NCBI GenBank assembly: GCA_021730785.1
Contig: JAKFWF010000039.1
Coordinates: forward strand, 131,615-195,614
DNA length: 64,000 bases
Origin: Hyphomicrobiaceae bacterium
Lineage (GTDB): Bacteria; Pseudomonadota; Alphaproteobacteria; Rhizobiales; Hyphomicrobiaceae
Direction: 5' to 3'
Below are positions 1 through 9,806 of this stretch, in pieces. The stretch's first letter is position 1. Each line of letters begins with the position of its first letter. The translations under genes were made by a program, and so were the position numbers. The notes beneath the pieces were generated by a model that was not told where the DNA came from, ran no database searches, and worked only from the letters and a program-made list of their open reading frames with translations.

Positions 1-308
1 CGCAGGCGACCGGGTTCAACGCCATTGCGCAAGGTGTCAACAGTGTAGCGTCAGGCGTGAGCGCCGCGGCGCTTGGTTCGAGTGCTACTGCGAGCGGTGA
101 TTTTGCGACGGCTGTCGGCGCATCCGCAAAGGCAACAGCGCTCAACAGCACTGCCGTCGGCCAGTTCAGTACAGCGACTGCCGGTGACGCAACTGCATTG
201 GGCTCCTTCAACGCCGCATCAGGCGCGGCGTCGGTCTCGATCGGCGTGCTCAATAACGCGAGCAGCAGTAACGCGATTGCGCTAGGCTCCAACAACACCG
301 GCTCGGGC
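1..308 (+). repeat. Copy 1 of an exact direct repeat inside the adhesin gene
   Basis: Bases 1-308 match 1495-1802 without a difference; the first mismatch is at 309 versus 1803. The offset is 1494 bp, exactly 498 codons, so the reading frame is kept. The copy is cut by the window edge and probably extends further left. Confidence 0.95.
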
Positions 309-3300
309 GTACAGTCGATAGCGCTCGGTGTGTCGAACATCGCGAACGGCTCCAACGCCATCGCATTGGGCACGAGCAACAGCGCGTCGGCCTTCTCCTC
401 CAGCGCGATCGGCGTGACCAACACCGCGAGCGCGAACCTCGCGACGGCGGTCGGTAACTCCAACACCGCCAGCGATACGTTTGCCAGCGCATTCGGCTAC
501 AACAACACCGCATCGGGTTTAAACAGTGTGGCCATCGGCAACACAAGCACGGCGAGCGGGGTAACCGCGATCGCGTTCGGCAGCTTCAACACCGCGTCGG
601 GGACCAACAGTGTGACCATCGGCAATAACAGCATGGCGACCGGGACGAGCACAATCGCGATCGGCGACACCAACCAGGTACTGAATTCTTCATCGACAGC
701 GGTCGGCAGCGGCAACATTGTAGCGGGCTTTAGATCAACGGCGCTCGGCTTTGGCAACACTGCATCGAGCAGTTCCTCGATCGCGCTCGGCGATTCCAAT
801 ATAGCGAGTGCGACCAACTCGATCGCCATCGGCTTCCAGAACAACGTGTCGGGCAACAACTCTGGCGCGCTTGGCGATCCCAACACTGTCTCGGGGGCCG
901 GCTCCTACGCTGTCGGTAACAACAATACGATCGCTGCCAACAACGCTTTCGTCCTCGGCAACGGTGTGACGATCACCGCTGGTCTCGATGGCTCGGTGGC
1001 GCTCGGCAACAATACCACCGTTGCCGCCCCCAACGCCGGCACCACCGCGCTCTACGGCGGCACGGCGGCCGGCACGGCCTCGGCCGTGGTCTCGGTCGGC
1101 GCAAGCGGCGCCGAACGCCAGATCACCAACGTCGCCCCCGGCGTGATCTCGTCGGCTTCGACGGATGCCATCAACGGCAGCCAGCTGTTCTCCGTTGCCA
1201 CCGGTGTGAACAATCTCGGTGCCGGCACGGTCGCAGCACTTGGCGGCGGCGCGGTGTTCGATGCCGCAACCGGCAAGATCTCGGCGCCCGCCTACACGGT
1301 GGCCGGCACCAGTTACGACAACGTCGGCGGCGCAGTGACGGCCCTGGACAGCTCGGTCAACGGCGGCGCCGGCATCAAGTACTTTCACGCCAACTCGGTG
1401 CTAGCCGACAGTTCAGCCACCGGCACCAACAGTGTCGCAATCGGGCCGCTGGCGGTCGCGTCGGCAGCCAATACCATCGCCATCGGCGAAAATTCGCAGG
1501 CGACCGGGTTCAACGCCATTGCGCAAGGTGTCAACAGTGTAGCGTCAGGCGTGAGCGCCGCGGCGCTTGGTTCGAGTGCTACTGCGAGCGGTGATTTTGC
1601 GACGGCTGTCGGCGCATCCGCAAAGGCAACAGCGCTCAACAGCACTGCCGTCGGCCAGTTCAGTACAGCGACTGCCGGTGACGCAACTGCATTGGGCTCC
1701 TTCAACGCCGCATCAGGCGCGGCGTCGGTCTCGATCGGCGTGCTCAATAACGCGAGCAGCAGTAACGCGATTGCGCTAGGCTCCAACAACACCGGCTCGG
1801 GCAGTCAGTCGACAGCGTTCGGTGTGTCGAACATCGCCAGCGGCGCCAACGCGATTGCGCTCGGCACCTCCAACGCCGCATCGGCCTTCTCGTCGACCGC
1901 GCTCGGTGTAACCAATACCGCGAGCGCCAACTTGTCGAACGCGATCGGCAACAGCAACACAGCAAGCAGCGACGCTTCTAGCGCGTTCGGCTTTGCCAAC
2001 GTTGCATCCGGGTTCGTTTCAACCGCCGTCGGCAGCGGCAACATCGCGAGCGGTCTTGCCTCAAGTGCATTCGGCTCGTCAAACACCGTCACCGGCGATA
2101 ACGCGGCTGCGTTTGGCCAGGCGAATAAAGTATCAGGCAATTCGTCGCTAGCGCTGGGCTTCGACAACAACGCGATAGGCGGCAGCTCGATCGCAATCGG
2201 ACAGGGTAGTGTGGCGTCGAGCGGATTCACTGTGGCCATCGGCAATGCCGCCTTCGCCGATCGGATCGATGCAATTGCGATCGGTGATCTTGCACGGGCG
2301 ACCGGAGAAGCCTCGATCGCCGTTGGCCGGGGCAGTGAGGCATCGGCCGATAACAGCTCTGCCTTTGGCCGATCGGCCACGGCCACGGCCACAGGCAGCG
2401 TGGCGCTCGGCGCCGGCTCGGTCGCTGATCGCGGCGCGGTCACGGCGGTCGCCGATCCGCTGTCGCTGACGGGGGGCACGGTGACGACGGCGACCGGTGG
2501 GGTCTCGGTCGGCGCGGCCGGTGCAGAACGCCAGATCACCAACGTGGCGGCTGGCACGCAGGCGACCGACGCGGTCAACGTCGGCCAGATCACGCCGATC
2601 ATCGCGGCCCAGGCCCAGTTGGGTGCGACCACGGCCTCGGCGCTTGGCGGCGGCGCGGTGTTCGATGCCGCAACCGGGAAGATCTCGGCCCCCGCCTACA
2701 CGGTGGCCGGCACCAGTTACGACAACGTCGGTGGCGCAGTGACGGCCCTGGACACGGCAGTGGCAGGAGTGCAGGCCGTTGCCGGCGCCATCGGCTCCAA
2801 CAATACCTCGAAGCTCGCCCCTGCGGCAGCGACGGGGGCAGATGCCACCGCGATCGGTGCTGGTGCCACGGCGAGCGGCACCAACTCGGTGGCACTCGGC
2901 TCTGGTTCGACCGACGGTGGTCGGGCCAACGTGGTCTCGGTCGGTGCGGTTGGCGCGGAACGCCAGATCACCAACGTGGCGGCTGGCAATGTCGGCGCAA
3001 CCTCCACGGATGCGGTCAACGGTGGGCAGCTCTTTGGGACGGCCACCTCAGTTGCCGCGGCACTGGGCGGCGGCTCCAAGGTCAATCCGGACGGCACGGT
3101 CTCGGCACCTGCCTACACGGTGGCCGGCACCAGTTACAGCAACGTCGGCAGCGCGGTTGCCGCTCTCGACGCCAACTTTGCCACCGTTCAGGGTCAGGGC
3201 GCGACGAACAACACGTCCAAGCTGGCGACAGCAAGTGCCACGGGAACGGATGCGACGGCGGTGGGCTTCGGCTCGTCGGCCTCGGGTACGAATTCGGTGG

Positions 3301-4136
3301 CACTGGGTGCGGGTTCGACCGACGGCGGCCAGGCCAATGTGGTCTCGGTTGGTGCGGTTGGTGCCGAGCGCCGGCTCGTCAACGTAGCGGCCGGTACGGT
3401 GTCGGCCACCTCGACGGATGCGGTCAACGGTGCTCAGCTCAACCAGACCAACCAACAGGTCGCAACGCTCGGCCGCTCCGCGGTCCAGTATGCGACGACG
3501 CCGACCGGGTCGACCACTTCGGTGATCAATCTGGCGTCCGATGCCGGTGGGCCGGTCATCATCCACAACCTGGCTGCAGGTGTGGCTGCGACGGATGCTG
3601 CCAACGTTGGACAAATCCAGGCGGCAATCGCTGGCGTCACCAACAACGGCGCGACGTACGACCGCAATGCCGATGGCACGAGGGCGGATAGCCTGACGCT
3701 CAGCGGCGCAACACCGGGGGCGCAAGTGAGCGTGCGCAACGTGGCAGCCGGCGTGAACGCGACCGACGCGGTCAACCTGGCCCAGCTGCAGAGTTCGGCG
3801 GCGAGTACCCTGAGTTCGGCGCGGACCTATACCGACCAGAGAATTTCCAATCTGGCGGCGTTCACCGAGCAAGGTTTGCGTGATGCGAGAGCATCGGCGA
3901 TTGCCGGCACCGCGCTGGCCCTGGCCGGTACCGGTCTGCGCTACGACGATCGCGCCGGCAAAACGTCGGTCTCCGGTGCATTGTCCCACTTCAAGGGAAC
4001 GACGGGCCTGTCGTTCGGCATCGGCCATACGTCGGCCAATCAGGTCTGGCGCTACAACGTGTCGGTCAACGGTACGCCGTGGGCCGACAAGGCCGAGATC
4101 GGCGTGGTCGTGGGTGCATCCTTCTCGTTCCAGTAA
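3..4136 (+). CDS. Trimeric autotransporter adhesin (YadA-like), 5' end cut by the window
   Basis: The reading frame is open from the first bases of the window, so the start lies upstream; 1377 residues are visible. Almost the whole passenger is built of YadA-type head repeats of about 14 residues (pattern S-x-A-x-G near N-x-A-S-G), interrupted by neck motifs such as ERQITNVAPG and DAVNGGQLF around nt 1100-1200, 2510-2600, 2945-3040 and 3360-3440. From about nt 3830 a short coiled coil (RISNLAAFTEQGL) leads into the membrane anchor, which ends in GASFSFQ. Such proteins are secreted as trimers through their own C-terminal barrel and mediate adhesion or autoagglutination at the cell surface. The head carries a long exact duplication (see the repeats). 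The family call is secure; the ligand cannot be read from sequence. Confidence 0.93.
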   Translation, partial: QATGFNAIAQGVNSVASGVSAAALGSSATASGDFATAVGASAKATALNSTAVGQFSTATAGDATALGSFNAASGAASVSIGVLNNASSSNAIALGSNNTGSGVQSIALGVSNIANGSNAIALGTSNSASAFSSSAIGVTNTASANLATAVGNSNTASDTFASAFGYNNTASGLNSVAIGNTSTASGVTAIAFGSFNTASGTNSVTIGNNSMATGTSTIAIGDTNQVLNSSSTAVGSGNIVAGFRSTALGFGNTASSSSSIALGDSNIASATNSIAIGFQNNVSGNNSGALGDPNTVSGAGSYAVGNNNTIAANNAFVLGNGVTITAGLDGSVALGNNTTVAAPNAGTTALYGGTAAGTASAVVSVGASGAERQITNVAPGVISSASTDAINGSQLFSVATGVNNLGAGTVAALGGGAVFDAATGKISAPAYTVAGTSYDNVGGAVTALDSSVNGGAGIKYFHANSVLADSSATGTNSVAIGPLAVASAANTIAIGENSQATGFNAIAQGVNSVASGVSAAALGSSATASGDFATAVGASAKATALNSTAVGQFSTATAGDATALGSFNAASGAASVSIGVLNNASSSNAIALGSNNTGSGSQSTAFGVSNIASGANAIALGTSNAASAFSSTALGVTNTASANLSNAIGNSNTASSDASSAFGFANVASGFVSTAVGSGNIASGLASSAFGSSNTVTGDNAAAFGQANKVSGNSSLALGFDNNAIGGSSIAIGQGSVASSGFTVAIGNAAFADRIDAIAIGDLARATGEASIAVGRGSEASADNSSAFGRSATATATGSVALGAGSVADRGAVTAVADPLSLTGGTVTTATGGVSVGAAGAERQITNVAAGTQATDAVNVGQITPIIAAQAQLGATTASALGGGAVFDAATGKISAPAYTVAGTSYDNVGGAVTALDTAVAGVQAVAGAIGSNNTSKLAPAAATGADATAIGAGATASGTNSVALGSGSTDGGRANVVSVGAVGAERQITNVAAGNVGATSTDAVNGGQLFGTATSVAAALGGGSKVNPDGTVSAPAYTVAGTSYSNVGSAVAALDANFATVQGQGATNNTSKLATASATGTDATAVGFGSSASGTNSVALGAGSTDGGQANVVSVGAVGAERRLVNVAAGTVSATSTDAVNGAQLNQTNQQVATLGRSAVQYATTPTGSTTSVINLASDAGGPVIIHNLAAGVAATDAANVGQIQAAIAGVTNNGATYDRNADGTRADSLTLSGATPGAQVSVRNVAAGVNATDAVNLAQLQSSAASTLSSARTYTDQRISNLAAFTEQGLRDARASAIAGTALALAGTGLRYDDRAGKTSVSGALSHFKGTTGLSFGIGHTSANQVWRYNVSVNGTPWADKAEIGVVVGASFSFQ
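1239..1350 (+). repeat. Neck-module repeat in the adhesin gene (partner at 2643-2754)
   Basis: This 112-bp segment, encoding a module with the peptide SAPAYTVAGTSYDNVGGAV, recurs at 2643-2754 with only about three base differences. A more diverged third version lies near 3065-3175. It marks the junction after each head block and could act as another recombination point. Confidence 0.85.
1495..1802 (+). repeat. Copy 2 of the exact direct repeat inside the adhesin gene
   Basis: Identical at nucleotide level to 1-308. After 1802 the two copies diverge into related but different head repeats. Absence of even synonymous differences points to a recent duplication or ongoing gene conversion within the gene. 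Confidence 0.95.
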
Positions 4137-4183
4137 TTCAGCCCAGTATTCCAGCGACGCTGGATCAAGAACCATCAGCGCAG

Positions 4184-4203
4184 GGGCCGGAGCAATCCGG
4201 CCC
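4184..4203. terminator. Hairpin between convergent genes
   Basis: Arms GGGCCGGA and TCCGGCCC (8 bp, perfect) enclose a GCAA tetraloop. It lies between the stop of the adhesin gene (4136) and the stop of the opposite-strand gene (4227), where a bidirectional terminator is expected. There is no long T-run after it on either strand, so its efficiency is uncertain. Confidence 0.55.
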
Positions 4204-4226
4204 TTGTCGCGTGCTGCACCGGCTGG

Positions 4227-4934
4227 TCACTGCGGTTCGAACGGCCGCACGGACACCGCAACCGCTTCCTTGAAGCCCGCGGACCTGACGTCGAGAAATG
4301 TCCGTGCCGGCTTCGGCGGTTGCAGGTTGGCCAGACTCGAGAATTCCACGGGCGCCGTCGCAATCAACTTCAATCCGCGGCCGTCGTTGAGTGCCCCGAT
4401 CTGGTCGGGCTTCAGCGTCCACACCAGCGTGCAGACCCGCTCGGCACATACCACGGGCTTCAGGCGCGTGGTGTCGCCCGGCGGCGCAGCCTTGGCTGCA
4501 CCCTTCGCTGCCGGGGTCGTTGTAGGTTTCGCAGCCGGCGTCGCGGTCCGCAGCGCCACGATTTCCAGGCCACCGGCCACCGCCGCTTCCGCCATTTTCA
4601 GCAACGCCGCCGGTCGGCCGTCCTGGCCCGTCGAAACTGTGAGTTCGGCTGCGATCCCCCCGTCCGCCCCCAGGACCAGGCTGCGCAGGCTGCAGAACCG
4701 CTGCTTGAGACGGGCGATCTCATCACAGACGATGCGCCAGTTTTCATGCTCGATCGAAAATCGCCTTACCTCGCCGTCGCGATAGATCGTCGCGTCGATG
4801 GCGGCGGACGTGAGGGCAGGCGGGTTGGATTGCGCCCTGGCCGGGGTGGAACCTTGCCCGATCAGCAACGCCGCGGCCAACCCAACGATAAGCCGGTGGG
4901 CTGCCACCCGGCCAAACTGCAGATCGATTAGCAT
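4227..4934 (-). CDS. Exported protein resembling the invasion-associated locus B (IalB) family
   Basis: 235 residues from ATG at 4934. A signal peptide covers about residues 1-35 (hydrophobic LIVGLAAALLIG, cleavage near PARAQ). The mature part has the widely spaced Cys pairs typical of IalB-like periplasmic proteins (WRIVCDEIARLKQRFCSL and VVCAERVCTLVW) and a C-terminal segment on fine-tuned beta structure. A low-complexity Ala/Pro/Lys linker (AAKPTTTPAAKGAAKAAP) interrupts the domain. IalB relatives in Hyphomicrobiales are small periplasmic proteins of unclear biochemical role. It converges on the adhesin gene and is divergent from the methyltransferase gene. The family assignment is tentative; an unrelated exported protein is possible. 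Confidence 0.5.
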   Translation of the reverse strand: MLIDLQFGRVAAHRLIVGLAAALLIGQGSTPARAQSNPPALTSAAIDATIYRDGEVRRFSIEHENWRIVCDEIARLKQRFCSLRSLVLGADGGIAAELTVSTGQDGRPAALLKMAEAAVAGGLEIVALRTATPAAKPTTTPAAKGAAKAAPPGDTTRLKPVVCAERVCTLVWTLKPDQIGALNDGRGLKLIATAPVEFSSLANLQPPKPARTFLDVRSAGFKEAVAVSVRPFEPQ

Positions 4935-5101
4935 CGGGTATCCCGTTGGCTGTCGGTGCTTTGAACGCAAAGCCTCGTACAGCGCGCGACTCCGAATTCA
5001 CAGGGGAGATCGCCGAAATAAACAACTATAAGTTGCAATGTGATGGCGACTCGGCGTTCGGTTGGCATGACAAACGAGCGTCAGCAACGCGAGGAGCTAT
5101 G

Positions 5102-6673
5102 ATGTCGCCTTCAACGCATTCAGACGCGATTGCACGAAGCTACGATCAAATGCCGTATGAATCGCGGCCTTTCCCGCAAAGTCATCCGGCCAAGTCGGCG
5201 GCCATCGCTCGCTTGTTCGGATTGACGCCGCCGGATGTCGCCACGGCACGGGTTCTGGAACTCGGCTGTGCTGCCGGCGGCAACCTCATTCCGCTGGCGG
5301 CCGCCAACCCAGACGCCACGTGCGTTGGCGTCGACCTTTCCGCCGTGCAAGTGGCAGAGGGCATGGCGCGGATCAAGGGGCTGGGCTTGACGAATATCGT
5401 CTTGCGCCAGGGCAGCATTGCCGATCTCGGTCCGGCGGACGGTACGTTCGACTATATCATCTGCCACGGCGTCTACAGTTGGGTGCCGGCACCGGTGCAG
5501 GCGGCGATTTTGCGGGTATCTCGTGAAAACCTCGCGCCCGACGGCGTCGCCTACGTCAGCTACAATGTCTTCCCGGGGTGGCGGCTGCGCGGCGCCTTGC
5601 GCGACGCGATGTTGTTCCATGTCGAGGGCATAGCCGATCATGCCGAGCAGGTGCGTGCGGGTCGGGCTTTTCTCGACCGCCTGGCGTCGGCGACCGACGC
5701 CAACGGGCCCTACGGACAAGTGCTGCGCCGGGAAGCGGCGCTGATGGCCGCGTACGAGGACCACTATATTGCGCACGAGTTCCTCGCACTGAATAACGAA
5801 CCTTGTTATGTGCGCGACTTCATCAGGACAGCGCGCGAGAACGGCCTCGAGTTCCTTGCCGAATCGAACCTGCACGGGACGGTCGCCGAGACCTTCGGCG
5901 AGGCGGCTGGCAGAATGCTGCGGGAACTGTCCGGCAATGAGTTGGACCGGCTCGAACAATATGCCGATTTCCTCACCGGGCGGACGTTCCGGCAGTCCTT
6001 GCTGGTGCGGTGTGAACAGTCGCAAAAGCTTAGTCGCAAGCTGGCGCATGACCGGCTCGAGCGGCTCCATGTCAGCGTGCGGCGGTTGCTGCCGGCTGAG
6101 ACGATGGGTGCGACTCACGTCATGCGGGACAAGGCGGGGCGGTCGCTATCGACGTCGGATACGCGTGTGCGTGATCATATACTGGCGCTCGCGGCCCAGT
6201 ATCCCGCGACCACAAATCCCACCGAGCTGGCTGAAAGGTCGTATCCTGGAAATGCGGACTTCGCGCGGATGCTGCAGGATGCGCTGTTCAAGATGATCCT
6301 GATCGGAATGGCGGAAATTACCACCGTGCCGATCGATGAGGCGCCGCCGATTGCGGCAATGCCGACTGCCCTGCCGCTCGCCCGATTCGACGCTGCCAGC
6401 CGCCGCAGCTGGACGACCAACGTGTGCCATGAGGCCATTGCCCTCGACATCGTTCAACAAACCGTGCTGCCGCTGCTCGATGGCACCAACGAGATCACCG
6501 CGCTGCATCGAACGATCACGGCTTGCATCAAGTCCGGCAGCATCCGCTTCGAGCGCGAGGGGATTGCACTCGCAGGTGAGCATGAAATCGAAACGGCCAT
6601 CACCGAACACGTGGCGACGGCGATCGACAAGTTCGCCAGGTCGGGTCTCTTGTGCGCCGCGCAGGTGCCATGA
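5102..6673 (+). CDS. SAM-dependent methyltransferase with regulatory C-terminal domain
   Basis: 523 residues. GAGGAG at 5091-5096 sits just upstream of two adjacent ATGs (5099 and 5102); 5102 has the better spacing, and the longer open frame upstream has no family-like sequence. Residues about 45-150 form a class I Rossmann methyltransferase (motif I ELGCAAGGN, then VGVDLS). The remainder (about 210-520) looks like the methyltransferase regulatory domain that accompanies this type, with the conserved stretch EFLALNNEPCYVRDF. Substrate unknown. The neighbours give no clear operon; the gene stands alone between divergent and convergent genes. Confidence 0.85.
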   Translation: MSPSTHSDAIARSYDQMPYESRPFPQSHPAKSAAIARLFGLTPPDVATARVLELGCAAGGNLIPLAAANPDATCVGVDLSAVQVAEGMARIKGLGLTNIVLRQGSIADLGPADGTFDYIICHGVYSWVPAPVQAAILRVSRENLAPDGVAYVSYNVFPGWRLRGALRDAMLFHVEGIADHAEQVRAGRAFLDRLASATDANGPYGQVLRREAALMAAYEDHYIAHEFLALNNEPCYVRDFIRTARENGLEFLAESNLHGTVAETFGEAAGRMLRELSGNELDRLEQYADFLTGRTFRQSLLVRCEQSQKLSRKLAHDRLERLHVSVRRLLPAETMGATHVMRDKAGRSLSTSDTRVRDHILALAAQYPATTNPTELAERSYPGNADFARMLQDALFKMILIGMAEITTVPIDEAPPIAAMPTALPLARFDAASRRSWTTNVCHEAIALDIVQQTVLPLLDGTNEITALHRTITACIKSGSIRFEREGIALAGEHEIETAITEHVATAIDKFARSGLLCAAQVP

Positions 6674-6820
6674 CCTGGGTCCCGTGTCCGGCCTGGTGCA
6701 AAGCCCACTGATCAGCGAACGCCAGTCCGATACAGCCGCATGCCTCGAGTTGCCCTCCACCGACCCCAGGCAGCTTCCCATTGGGTCTCCGCGGTGGCTG
6801 AAGCACGACGCCGGCTGCCG

Positions 6821-8323
6821 TCATCCCTCCTTGAAGGCCTCGCCTCGCGTCTTGGCGAAGGCTGGCAGCAGGACGAGCACCAGCAGACCGAGAGCCAGCG
6901 CCAGCATTGCCGCGCTGATTGGGCGAGTCACGAAAACGGACGGATCACCATTCGCGATCAAGAGCGCACGGCGCAGAAACTCTTCCATCATCGGCCCCAG
7001 AATGAAGCCGAGCAGCATCGGCGCAGGCTCACAATCGAGCTTCTTGAACACGTAGCCGAGGAAACCGAACACGACCATCAGGTAGACGTCGAAGGTCGTG
7101 TTGGAGAGCGAGAACACGCCGATGGCGCAGAATACGAGGATCATCGGGTAAAGGAGGTGATAGGGCACTGAGATCATTTTCACCCAAAGCCCGACCAGCG
7201 GTAAGTTCAAGATCAGCAGCATCAGATTGCCGATCCACATCGACGCAATCAGCCCCCAGAACAACGCAGGTTGCTCCGTGATGATGGCCGGTCCGGGCTG
7301 AATGCCCTGAATGACCATGGCGCCGATCATCAGCGCCATCACAGGGTTCGAGGGAATGCCGAGCGTCAGCATCGGAATGAACGACATTTGCGCGCCGGCG
7401 TTGTTGGCAGCCTCAGGCCCCGCAACCCCCTCGATCGCGCCAGTGCCGAGCAGGTGACCGTTGCGGCCAGCCTTCTTTTCCAGGGCGTAGCTGGCGAATG
7501 AAGACAGGGCGGCGCCGCCGCCCGGCAGGATGCCAAGGACCGAGCCGATCGCCGTACCGCGCAGGATCGGCGCAACCATGCGCCCCCAGTCTTCGCGGGT
7601 CGGCATCAGGCCGGTGACCTTTGATATGCCGACATCGCGTGAATTTTCGGTTTCGAGATTGGCGATGATCTCACCTACGCCGAACATGCCCATGGCGACG
7701 ATGACGAAGCCGACGCCATCGGCGAGCTCTGGCAAGCCGAAAGTGTAACGTTGCGCGCCGGAATTCACATCCGTGCCGACCAAACCAAACAGCAACCCTA
7801 GCACGATCATCCCGAGTGCATGGAGGATCGAGCCGTTGGCAAGCACGATGGAAGCGACCAGACCCAACACCATCAGCGAGAAATATTCGGCCGGCCCGAA
7901 CTTCAATGCTACCTCGGCCAGCGGCGGTGCAAACAGCGCTATCAGTAAGGTGCAGACAGTGCCTGCAAAAAACGAGGCTATGGCAGCGGTTGCCAGCGCA
8001 CGCCCAGCCTTGCCCTGGCGGGCCATCTTGTAGCCATCAAGCGCGGTGACGACTGATGAGGTCTCGCCGGGAAGATTGACCAGAATCGCCGTCGTCGAGC
8101 CGCCGTACTGGGCGCCATAGAAGATGCCGGCCAGCATGATCAGCGCGGACACCGGAGGGAGGCCGACTGTCACCGGCAGCAGCATGGCGATCGTCGCGGC
8201 TGGTCCAAGACCCGGCAGCACGCCGATGGCGGTGCCGAGGAACACACCGACCAGGCACCACCACAGGTTCGTCAGGCTCGCCGCGACCTGAAGTCCCATC
8301 AGAAGATTGGTGAACACGTCCAT
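6821..8323 (-). CDS. tctA: Tripartite tricarboxylate transporter, large permease TctA
   Basis: 500 residues, full family length. It starts [12 protein letters not shown] and shows the TctA signature near residues 35-52 ([18 protein letters not shown]), a second conserved loop ([18 protein letters not shown]) and about 11-12 hydrophobic membrane segments. TctA is the large inner-membrane subunit of periplasmic-binding-protein-dependent secondary transporters for carboxylates. It follows tctB with a 10-bp gap, so the two are co-transcribed. The binding protein TctC is not encoded nearby, which leaves the substrate open; aromatic or tricarboxylic acids are possible given the neighbouring catabolic genes. 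Confidence 0.93.
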   Translation of the reverse strand: MDVFTNLLMGLQVAASLTNLWWCLVGVFLGTAIGVLPGLGPAATIAMLLPVTVGLPPVSALIMLAGIFYGAQYGGSTTAILVNLPGETSSVVTALDGYKMARQGKAGRALATAAIASFFAGTVCTLLIALFAPPLAEVALKFGPAEYFSLMVLGLVASIVLANGSILHALGMIVLGLLFGLVGTDVNSGAQRYTFGLPELADGVGFVIVAMGMFGVGEIIANLETENSRDVGISKVTGLMPTREDWGRMVAPILRGTAIGSVLGILPGGGAALSSFASYALEKKAGRNGHLLGTGAIEGVAGPEAANNAGAQMSFIPMLTLGIPSNPVMALMIGAMVIQGIQPGPAIITEQPALFWGLIASMWIGNLMLLILNLPLVGLWVKMISVPYHLLYPMILVFCAIGVFSLSNTTFDVYLMVVFGFLGYVFKKLDCEPAPMLLGFILGPMMEEFLRRALLIANGDPSVFVTRPISAAMLALALGLLVLVLLPAFAKTRGEAFKEG

Positions 8324-8333
8324 GTCGCGGTCC

Positions 8334-8828
8334 TCAACCCAGCCACGGCAGCCAGGGCAGGACGTACGGTTCGATCCAACGACCGACCAGAGGCATCGGA
8401 ACGCCGAGCCCCTTCACAAAGACCAGCGCGCAGAACGTGATCAGCAGCAGCAGCCCGAGGGTCGCCTTCCAATCAAAGGCAAACTTGGTGCTTGCCGACG
8501 CGCTGATGAGGCAAAGAGCCAGTAATGCGACGAGAAGGCCCATGGTCGGCAACAAGAAACCAAACAGTGCGCAAGCGAGCAAAACCAGCATTGTCGGCCT
8601 CCAGGAAATGCTGCCAACGGGTTCGCCGGAAGTTGTGAAACCGCGCCCTATGGACACCAAGCCGAGAAATATCAGAACGACGGCAAGGACCTTTGGAAAA
8701 TAACCCGCGCCCATGCGGCTGGCGGAACCCATTCTGTAGTCGGCACCGATCCACAGTGCGGCACCGCCGATGGCAAGGTAGATGACCCCGGTCCAGAAAT
8801 CCTTTGGTGCTTTGACAATGCCGGTCAC
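8334..8828 (-). CDS. tctB: Tripartite tricarboxylate transporter, small permease TctB
   Basis: 164 residues from a GTG at 8828, chosen because GGGGGAG lies 6 bp upstream; ATG codons further upstream would add an unlikely Arg-rich extension. Four hydrophobic segments are evident (ending near LLLITFCALVFVKGLGVPMP), with the TctB-type N-terminus FWTGVIYLAIGGAALWIG and the conserved MGAGYFP. It is the small membrane subunit that partners TctA, encoded directly downstream. Confidence 0.88.
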   Translation of the reverse strand: MTGIVKAPKDFWTGVIYLAIGGAALWIGADYRMGSASRMGAGYFPKVLAVVLIFLGLVSIGRGFTTSGEPVGSISWRPTMLVLLACALFGFLLPTMGLLVALLALCLISASASTKFAFDWKATLGLLLLITFCALVFVKGLGVPMPLVGRWIEPYVLPWLPWLG

Positions 8829-8914
8829 GTCGCACTCCCCCATCGACCATCGAGCCATCACTATAGGCATTCGCTTGCGCGCATGCCCATAGCCCTTCAA
8901 ACGATCGCGTGTGA

Positions 8915-9142
8915 TTAGACCGCGGCGTGGCATTCGACATCGAGCGCGTACTGCGAGTGGCACGCGGTCATGTTGTGACCATTGCGTTTGGGCCCGCCGA
9001 ACTCGAGGTTCGAGCAGCGCTCGGGCAGGCGGATGAAGCCGATCGGCTTGCCCGTCGGATTGAGGGCCAGAACACCATCGAGGCCTTCGGGCTCGCCTTC
9101 CAGCTGGAACCCTTTCCTTGTGCCGAAATCCGTCGACTGCAC
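8915..9142 (-). pseudogene. C-terminal relic of an SMP-30/gluconolactonase-type gene
   Basis: The last 60 or so codons read like the end of SMP-30/gluconolactonase/LRE proteins: DGVLALNPTGKPIGFIRLPE, then CSNLEFGGPKRN, then a version of the usual TAS-SLYAL ending (TACHSQYALDV). The N-terminal three quarters of the propeller, including the metal-binding residues, are absent; upstream sequence in all frames is unrelated. It is therefore a decayed fragment, probably left by a deletion between tctB and the MarR gene. It fills most of the otherwise empty stretch 8829-9308. Confidence 0.6.
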
Positions 9143-9308
9143 TTGCAGTGTGCTGTTACTGCCGCGCAGCCAACTTCGTTTTGCCGTTTGAATCGAGTCC
9201 GCTGTTGAAGGTGGAGCGGAACAGACGACGCTTTGACCCTTGGCGAACGCTGGCTCCGATCGCTGAAGCTAATATCGCCGCTGACAGGCGCCCGTGCTTG
9301 CGGCGCGA

Positions 9309-9806
9309 TCAATCGGCGGCTATCGCATGCGAGCCGGCTTGGACCGCCTTCGACAGCAGTCTCAAGAGTGTCGCCTGCTCCTTTTCACTGAGGCTATTCA
9401 GCATCAGTGTCTGGGCGTGGCGCACGATGGGCGTCGCAGCGTGCAGCGTCGTCTTGCCCGCTGGCTCCATATGCAATCGCCGGGCCCGACGATCGGTCTT
9501 GTCGATTTCGCGGCGCACGAACCCCTTGGCTTCGAGCCGGTCGATGACGCCGCCGGTTGTTGCGCGGTCGAAGGCGATGGCATTGGCCAGCCGCGCCTGA
9601 TCGATACCTGGATTGGCCGCGATCATGGTCAGTGCGGCGAATTGAACCGAGGTCAGGTCGATGCCGGCGGCCGTGACTTCGCCATCGAAAATGGCCTGTG
9701 ACGCCTGGTGCAGGCGTCGGATCAAATGACCGGGCATACGATAGAGTTCCGTTCGCTCGCCATCAGCATCGGCAGTGTTGTCGCTAGTCATTGAGCGAGC
9801 ATGCAT
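9309..9806 (-). CDS. MarR-family regulator, probable MobR-type repressor of mobA
   Basis: 165 residues from ATG at 9806 (TGAGGA upstream); an ATG at 9791 is an alternative. The winged-helix core runs from about residue 45 to 120, with recognition-helix and wing sequence FDRATTGGVIDRLEAKGFV and RREIDKTDRRARRLHME, typical MarR. It is transcribed divergently from the 3-hydroxybenzoate 4-monooxygenase gene, the same arrangement as mobR/mobA in Comamonas testosteroni, where MobR is a MarR-type repressor released by 3-hydroxybenzoate. The shared 379-bp intergenic region holds an inverted repeat that is a candidate operator. Equivalence to MobR is inferred from context. Confidence 0.85.
   Translation of the reverse strand: MHARSMTSDNTADADGERTELYRMPGHLIRRLHQASQAIFDGEVTAAGIDLTSVQFAALTMIAANPGIDQARLANAIAFDRATTGGVIDRLEAKGFVRREIDKTDRRARRLHMEPAGKTTLHAATPIVRHAQTLMLNSLSEKEQATLLRLLSKAVQAGSHAIAAD

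Noticed and set aside
1-2400. Regular short repeats suggesting a CRISPR array
   Set aside because: The periodicity is about 42 bp in a translated frame with varied codons and YadA-type head repeats; there are no constant repeats with unique spacers.
3048-4175. Long minus-strand open frame (375 codons) under the adhesin gene
   Set aside because: It is antisense to the conserved YadA anchor, is Arg/His/Gly-rich as expected from reversed GC-rich codons, and has no family features.
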